Shown: positions 8,048-11,457 of the stretch, one piece after another
How positions within the stretch are numbered: position 1 is the stretch's first letter
Layout of the letters: the number at the start of each line of letters is the position of its first letter
From: Echinostoma caproni
Taxonomy: Eukaryota > Platyhelminthes > Trematoda > Plagiorchiida > Echinostomatidae
DNA: 11,457 nt
Direction of reading: 5' to 3'
Assembly (NCBI GenBank): GCA_900618425.1
Contig: UZAN01045109.1
Location: 16,885 to 28,341 of the forward strand
The notes under the pieces: generated by a model
The model's database searches: none
Told to the model about the DNA's origin: nothing
What the model saw: the letters and a program-made list of their open reading frames with translations, nothing else
Made by a program: the position numbers and the translations under genes

Positions 8048-9538
8048 TTCAGAAATCGATTCCGCTGTGCATTAGTCAATCAAAAATTCAATCAAACTCT
8101 CAAATCGTCCACGATACCTGAAGATGCGAAACAAATCGTCCGACAAACAATGGTCCCAGCTCTGATGCGAAAAAGAAAACCAAACATGTTATCCAACCGC
8201 GAGGACAAAACACTCAAAACACTGAAGATTGGCATAAGTATCGTCATTCTCCCAGCAGATAAAGGACGGATTGCTGTGGTAATGGACAAAACTGACCACA
8301 TTCAAAAGGCCAAAAAATCATTCCAAGATATAAACACCTACCGCAGGATCGATATGGACCGCACAGCAAAGCTGGAAAACAAAATCAACATCACATTAAA
8401 ACGACTGGAGGAACCACATCAAATAACCAAAGAGAAGCACTGGAGAACAAGAGCAAAAAACTCGGTTATCCCACAATTCTACGAACTACCGAAGGTACAC
8501 AAGGAAGGAATTCCCTTGAGACCGATCGTCTCTCTTCCAGGAACAGCTACATACAAATTAGCAAAGGAGTTATGGAAACGATTGAAGCCACTCATCGCTG
8601 AACACGAGTATAGCGTCCTGAACTCAAGGCTCAAAACTGTCAACATTCAAGAAGACGAAATAATGGTCTCGTTCGANGAGCATCCACCAAACCAAACAAT
8701 GGAACCAGCTGCAATTTACGAACTTGTGGAACTATGCATGCGGACATACTTCAAATACGAGGGTAAAATCTCCGAACAACTGAAAGAAACACCAATGGGA
8801 TCACCAACGTCTGGATTCATAGCCGAAACCGTAATGCAAAAGCTGGAGAAGGAGGTACTACCAAAGATCATGACAAAACTTTGGCTCTGATACGTTGATG
8901 ATACATTCGTCATCTTGAAGAAGTCGGAACTGGAAAGAACACACAACATCATCAATAACACATTCAATGGCATCAGGTTCGCAATGGAGACAGAGAAGGA
9001 TAAACAACTGGTCTTTTTGGACATTTTGATCATCAGAACGCCATCAGGAAAACTGGAGACAACGGTCTACCGCTGAGCAACGCACACGGCTCAAATTCTC
9101 AACTTCAAAAGTAATCATTCACACAGCCACAAAAGATGCTGTGTTAGAACCTTGTTTGGAAGAATCCAAACAGACTGCAGCACCGGAATACTTAGGAAGA
9201 AAGAAGAAAGATATCTCCTCAGAGTATTTGCTCGCAACGGCTACACCCACAACTTCATTAAGAGAACTCTAACCCAAAGAAAGAAAGAAACAACAGACGG
9301 AGAATCGGGAACAAGAACTACCCTGGCGTACATGAAAGACGTTTCGGAAATGATGGCAAGACTGTTCAGATCATACGGACTCCAAGTCGCCCACAGACCT
9401 ACCGCCTGTCTAAGGAGACTTCTGTCAAAACCAAAGGAGAAGGACAAGAACAGTGTTATCTACAAAATAAATTCCATGAACTTCATCAAACCACTATATC
9501 GGACAAACTGGGAGAAAACTGTCCACAAGGATCCGTGA
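8048..9538 (+). pseudogene. PLE reverse transcriptase with two in-frame TGA codons
   Basis: Frame 2 is continuous apart from two TGAs. It encodes a reverse transcriptase of the Penelope group, related to telomerase RT. Seen in order: SIVILPADKGRIAVVM at 8237-8284 (RT motif 1), FYELPKVHK..IPLRPIVS at 8477-8533 (motif 2), EDEIMVSF at 8651-8674 leading into motif A, and MGSPTSGFIAETVMQKLE at 8795-8848 (motif B). YVDDTFVIL follows at 8891-8917 (motif C, both catalytic Asp present), then ETEKDKQLVFLDILI (motif D) and TVYR..THT near 9062-9085. The residues after the first motif A codon are missing: the frame jumps from MVSF and an ambiguous GAN codon straight to EHPPNQTMEPA, so about 20-40 residues expected there are absent. 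One TGA sits just before YVDD, where the family has Arg. The second sits in the usual 'YRKPTHT' region. The ATG at 8150 is internal, not a true start. Confidence 0.85.
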
Positions 9539-9905
9539 ACACCAAGTGGCAGTCAGGAGACATGACCCACTATCTTTTATTTCCCTCCACGAAGCTCAAG
9601 AAGGATATCAGTTTGGCTTCGCTTCAGTGAAAATTATCGATCAAGCCCGGTCAAAACACGCAAGGAAATTTCTCGAAGCTTGGCACTCCTCAATAAACTC
9701 AATCAACAGGCACATTGAACTGGATCACGTGTACACGCCAATGCAACTCAATTACCAAATGACGCGTGCCCTGAGATCAGACCGAAACCGCAATCAGGAC
9801 GGATGGACAACCATCACACACCCCCGCCTGCCAACCTCGCCCCCACGCACCAGTTTAACGGCGAACCCAGTCGAATACAATGAGAACAAGGGACAGCAAT
9901 GGTGA
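9455..9905 (+). pseudogene. PLE GIY-YIG endonuclease domain, split by a frameshift
   Basis: This is the C-terminal nuclease of the same PLE protein, which nicks target DNA. VIY at 9455-9463 (frame 2) is the first half of the GIY-YIG signature. One extra C at 9491-9492 shifts the frame, and YIGQTG at 9495-9512 follows in frame 3. Frame 3 then reads on unbroken through STRIREH (Arg at 9528-9530 or 9534-9536), the FLEAW Glu at 9675-9677 and the SINRHI Asn at 9705-9707, to TGA at 9903-9905. These are the residues expected for a GIY-YIG active site, so the domain is nearly intact apart from the shift. Between VIY and YIG the usual paired cysteines (a C..C in related PLEs) read Ser and Phe, another sign of decay. 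The last 45 residues are Pro/Arg/Thr-rich. Confidence 0.85.
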
Positions 9906-10040
9906 ATGGTGGAGAAGAACACGTATATAAACGAACGGACACAAGCAGAAGACTGCCACGTCACAGGCACTGGTGATGTCACCTCGGCTGGTGATGAAAC
10001 GTTTGCAAACAAATTGCCAAGCTCGGCAAACAGCTGAAAT
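9906..10040 (+). other. PLE 3' untranslated tail
   Basis: This starts just after the TGA and is shared with the minus-strand PLE copy. Both have GTGGAGAAGAACAC, an (A/G)CGAACGGA block, and then about 60 nearly identical bases. Similarity fades after the stretch reading CAGCTGAAA here and CAGGTGAAG there, which sets the element's end near 10040. No poly-A tail is present, as expected for PLEs. Confidence 0.75.
9970..10010 (+). ncRNA. Hammerhead-like core in PLE tail
   Basis: CTGGTGA (9970-9976) is followed by a fully paired stem: GTCACC at 9978-9983 with GGTGAT at 9990-9995, counting one G-U pair, around loop TCGGCT. GAAAC (9996-10000) and a short palindrome GTTTGCAAAC (10001-10010) come next. 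The layout is that of a hammerhead ribozyme: CUGANGA box, stem II, GAAA box. The first box is off by one base (A to G at the normally invariant A), so this copy is probably inactive. The minus-strand copy keeps that A but has lost the GAAA box. Type and cleavage position are not resolved. Confidence 0.45.
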
Positions 10041-10890
10041 ACATATTTTTAAACCTCGATTCACATCACTATTAAATCCATTTATATGTGAGTTTGTTTA
10101 CCCTTTTATACCGATCTGTGTTCCATTCTTCCTGTCCTACTATTGGCTAATTCGCGTTCAGTTTTCTAGCGTGAGTCTTTCTATTTGGAAATTATACACC
10201 TGGTGTAATTTTCTGTTTCACGTGTCTCACGTGCACACGAGATAATTGTCTCTCGAATGTCATTGTTACTATCTTGAGTTTCATATGTTTTTCCCGACCG
10301 ATAGTCATCCATATCGTTTTGTGAAAAAAATGAAATGATTGTCAGAATTTCGTCTTCATTAGACTTCATCAGGTTTCATTGAGTGGGCATAAAGTGGGAT
10401 GGTGTAGAAGTTTTCACACGCCTAAGTAGCAAGGTAAGTGGATTCGTTTGTTACAGCAATGATTCACACTCTAGACTGATCCGTGCATTGCCTTCATATC
10501 TAGATTTTGACATGGATCATTCTATAAGTGTCGCCAACATTCGATTCGATTGTGGTTAGTTTGGAACATGGAGGCATCTGTGGATCTATGTTCCGCTGTT
10601 TAGATGCCCCAGAAGTTGACTAACTCACTATATTCAGTTAGACGGTGCACGGTTTGTGGCGTACAATAGTGACCTTCGGATGATATAACGCGTGAACGCA
10701 TTGTCGAGCAAAGCTATGGGAACTCAAGAATTGTGTGAGTATGAGTGAATGAAACAAAACAGCTGTAAAATGTTCACCAATTAGCTTCAGAATCACAAAT
10801 TTGAGAAAATGCACAATATGTGGGTGATTTTATTCCTTATCCCAACAGAGATAGTTTACCTTCTCGAAAGTGCAAGGTAATGATTTTTCG

Positions 10891-10905
10891 AACTGAACTG
10901 AACTG
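10891..10905. repeat. Short tandem repeat (AACTG)x3
   Basis: Three exact copies of AACTG in a row. It is short and probably neutral. Confidence 0.7.
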
Positions 10906-11404
10906 AAAGCGGAAGTTATATTTTGGAAATCTGCATATGGAAATCCGTTTCTTCGTCTATCTAGCTGTTCAAACGGTTCTACTACCACTGGATTCGAAGG
11001 TTAAGTTTTCTTTTACCTTCCGACATGAACCAGGGGTGACTGAGGTAATTTCGTTCCCATAATGCAGATTTGAGCGTCAACATTCCGGTGTGGTTTTGCT
11101 TCATATTATCGACAGCTTCCAAGCTGTTGAACAGGTAAAGTGGATCTTTCGACCGACAGATCCAACAAATGATGAAGAATAAAATCATATTACGTCCACC
11201 TTATTTACTGGGTTTCCAGTTCACCACTAAACGCAGCTAGCATTGCTCATGACCAAGTGTGGTTGTGTTAGCTTCTGCGAACACCTACTTGATCCGTTCG
11301 ATTGCAAACAGCATCGATTGCCATGAACCCATGTAATTCTATCATGCGACATTTTCTTGTTGCGAATAACGGACGGATTTCAAATGGCATCAATCACAAA
11401 TAAC

Positions 11405-11430
11405 AAGTCAAATAAAGTCAAGTCAAGTCA
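11405..11430. repeat. Short tandem repeat of AAGTC units
   Basis: AAGTC occurs at 11405-11409 and then three times in tandem at 11415-11429, with AAATA-type sequence between. It is a minor simple repeat near the window edge. Confidence 0.65.
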
Positions 11431-11457
11431 CATCCATTCCCATAACGCGGTGTTTGT

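Larger units (their letters stand above)
8048..10040 (+). mobile_element. Penelope-like retroelement, near-complete but inactive
   Basis: One element runs from the first non-stop codon after TAA (8045-8047) to the end of similarity with the minus-strand PLE tail. It encodes a reverse transcriptase followed by a GIY-YIG endonuclease, the defining architecture of endonuclease-bearing PLEs. A 3' tail with a hammerhead-like core follows. Its breaks are one ambiguous base at a deleted RT motif A (8677), TGA at 8888-8890, TGA at 9074-9076, and a +1 frameshift near 9491-9492. It is 5'-truncated or has lost its start: no in-frame ATG precedes 8150, although the frame is open from 8048 and aligns with PLE sequence from about 8075. 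Its codon use is richer in A-starting codons than the AT-rich flanks. No target-site duplication was recognised. Confidence 0.9.
10041..11457. other. Non-coding stretch with no recognised gene
   Basis: No frame exceeds 90 codons, and none is like a known family once the PLE tail overlap (9973-10245) is set aside. I saw no retroelement motif, RNA gene or convincing exon. Small items are two CACGTG hexamers at 10219-10224 and 10228-10233 and the two pentamer repeats listed separately. Confidence 0.45.

Noticed and set aside
8716..9033. Minus-strand 105-codon frame
   Set aside because: It is a shadow on the strand opposite the clearly recognised RT motifs B-D.
8888..9076. TGA read as a sense codon (flatworm mitochondrial code, where TGA is Trp) or as selenocysteine
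   Set aside because: Both TGAs fall where the family has Arg and Lys-like residues, not Trp or Cys. The element is nuclear in type, and a frameshift is present as well. Plain decay is simpler.
9794..10064. Overlapping minus-strand frames opposite the PLE 3' end
   Set aside because: They are antisense shadows of the PLE endonuclease end and tail.
10219..10233. Two CACGTG hexamers nine bases apart as a regulatory element
   Set aside because: They are short motifs with no gene start nearby, and are expected by chance in a window this size.
9973..10245. Plus-strand 90-codon frame starting in the PLE tail
   Set aside because: It begins inside the hammerhead-like core and runs into flanking DNA. 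Its shared N-terminal part also appears in the minus copy (2637-2933 frame), so it is tail sequence and not a protein.
10982..11188. Minus-strand 68-codon frame with a hydrophobic start, and plus-strand exon-like stretches in the same place
   Set aside because: Neither strand gives a recognisable protein, and splice signals are not convincing.
1..11457. CRISPR array, prophage, operon or other prokaryotic system
   Set aside because: There are no regularly spaced repeats, no ribosome-binding-site-led gene chains, and the retroelement content is eukaryotic.

Overview
The window reads as repeat-rich, non-coding nuclear DNA from a flatworm, most likely a digenean trematode (for example a schistosome or liver fluke). 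The basis is an AT-leaning composition, the lack of any long intact host reading frame, and two decayed retroelement families of a type common in these genomes: Penelope-like elements (PLEs) with a GIY-YIG endonuclease, and CR1/jockey-like non-LTR elements. The genus cannot be fixed from sequence alone. I recognise no intact host gene, tRNA, rRNA, CRISPR array or operon.

Layout. 1-2864: no recognisable gene; a short G-rich run at 421-438, a perfect inverted repeat at 2585-2615 and a few short unassigned open frames. 2865-3245, minus strand: the 3' end of a PLE (end of the endonuclease frame plus the conserved 3' tail). 3406-5898, plus strand: a CR1-like non-LTR element (copy A) with colinear remains of an APE-type endonuclease, a reverse transcriptase and the C-terminal domain, broken by stops and frameshifts. 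About 5915-6620, plus strand: copy B, a 5'-truncated relative in tandem that keeps only the C-terminal part. 6889-6950 (+) and 7286-7341 (-): two short related tRNA-like (SINE-like) remnants in opposite orientation. 7342-8047: nothing recognised apart from a small inverted repeat. 8048 to about 10040, plus strand: the best preserved element, a PLE with RT and GIY-YIG endonuclease, carrying two in-frame TGA codons, one +1 frameshift, and loss of the RT motif A region at an ambiguous base (N). 10041-11457: no gene seen; two short pentamer repeats.

How the parts relate. The two PLE tails (2865-3245 and 9660-10040) are about 89% identical over their last 60 bases by eye, lie on opposite strands and carry a hammerhead-ribozyme-like core. 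Each copy has damaged a different conserved box of that core. In an intact PLE the RT and the GIY-YIG endonuclease are one protein that nicks target DNA and copies the element RNA, and hammerhead motifs are known from PLE terminal repeats. None of the elements here looks able to move on its own. I found no convincing new biological system; the points of interest are in how the elements are built and how they decayed.
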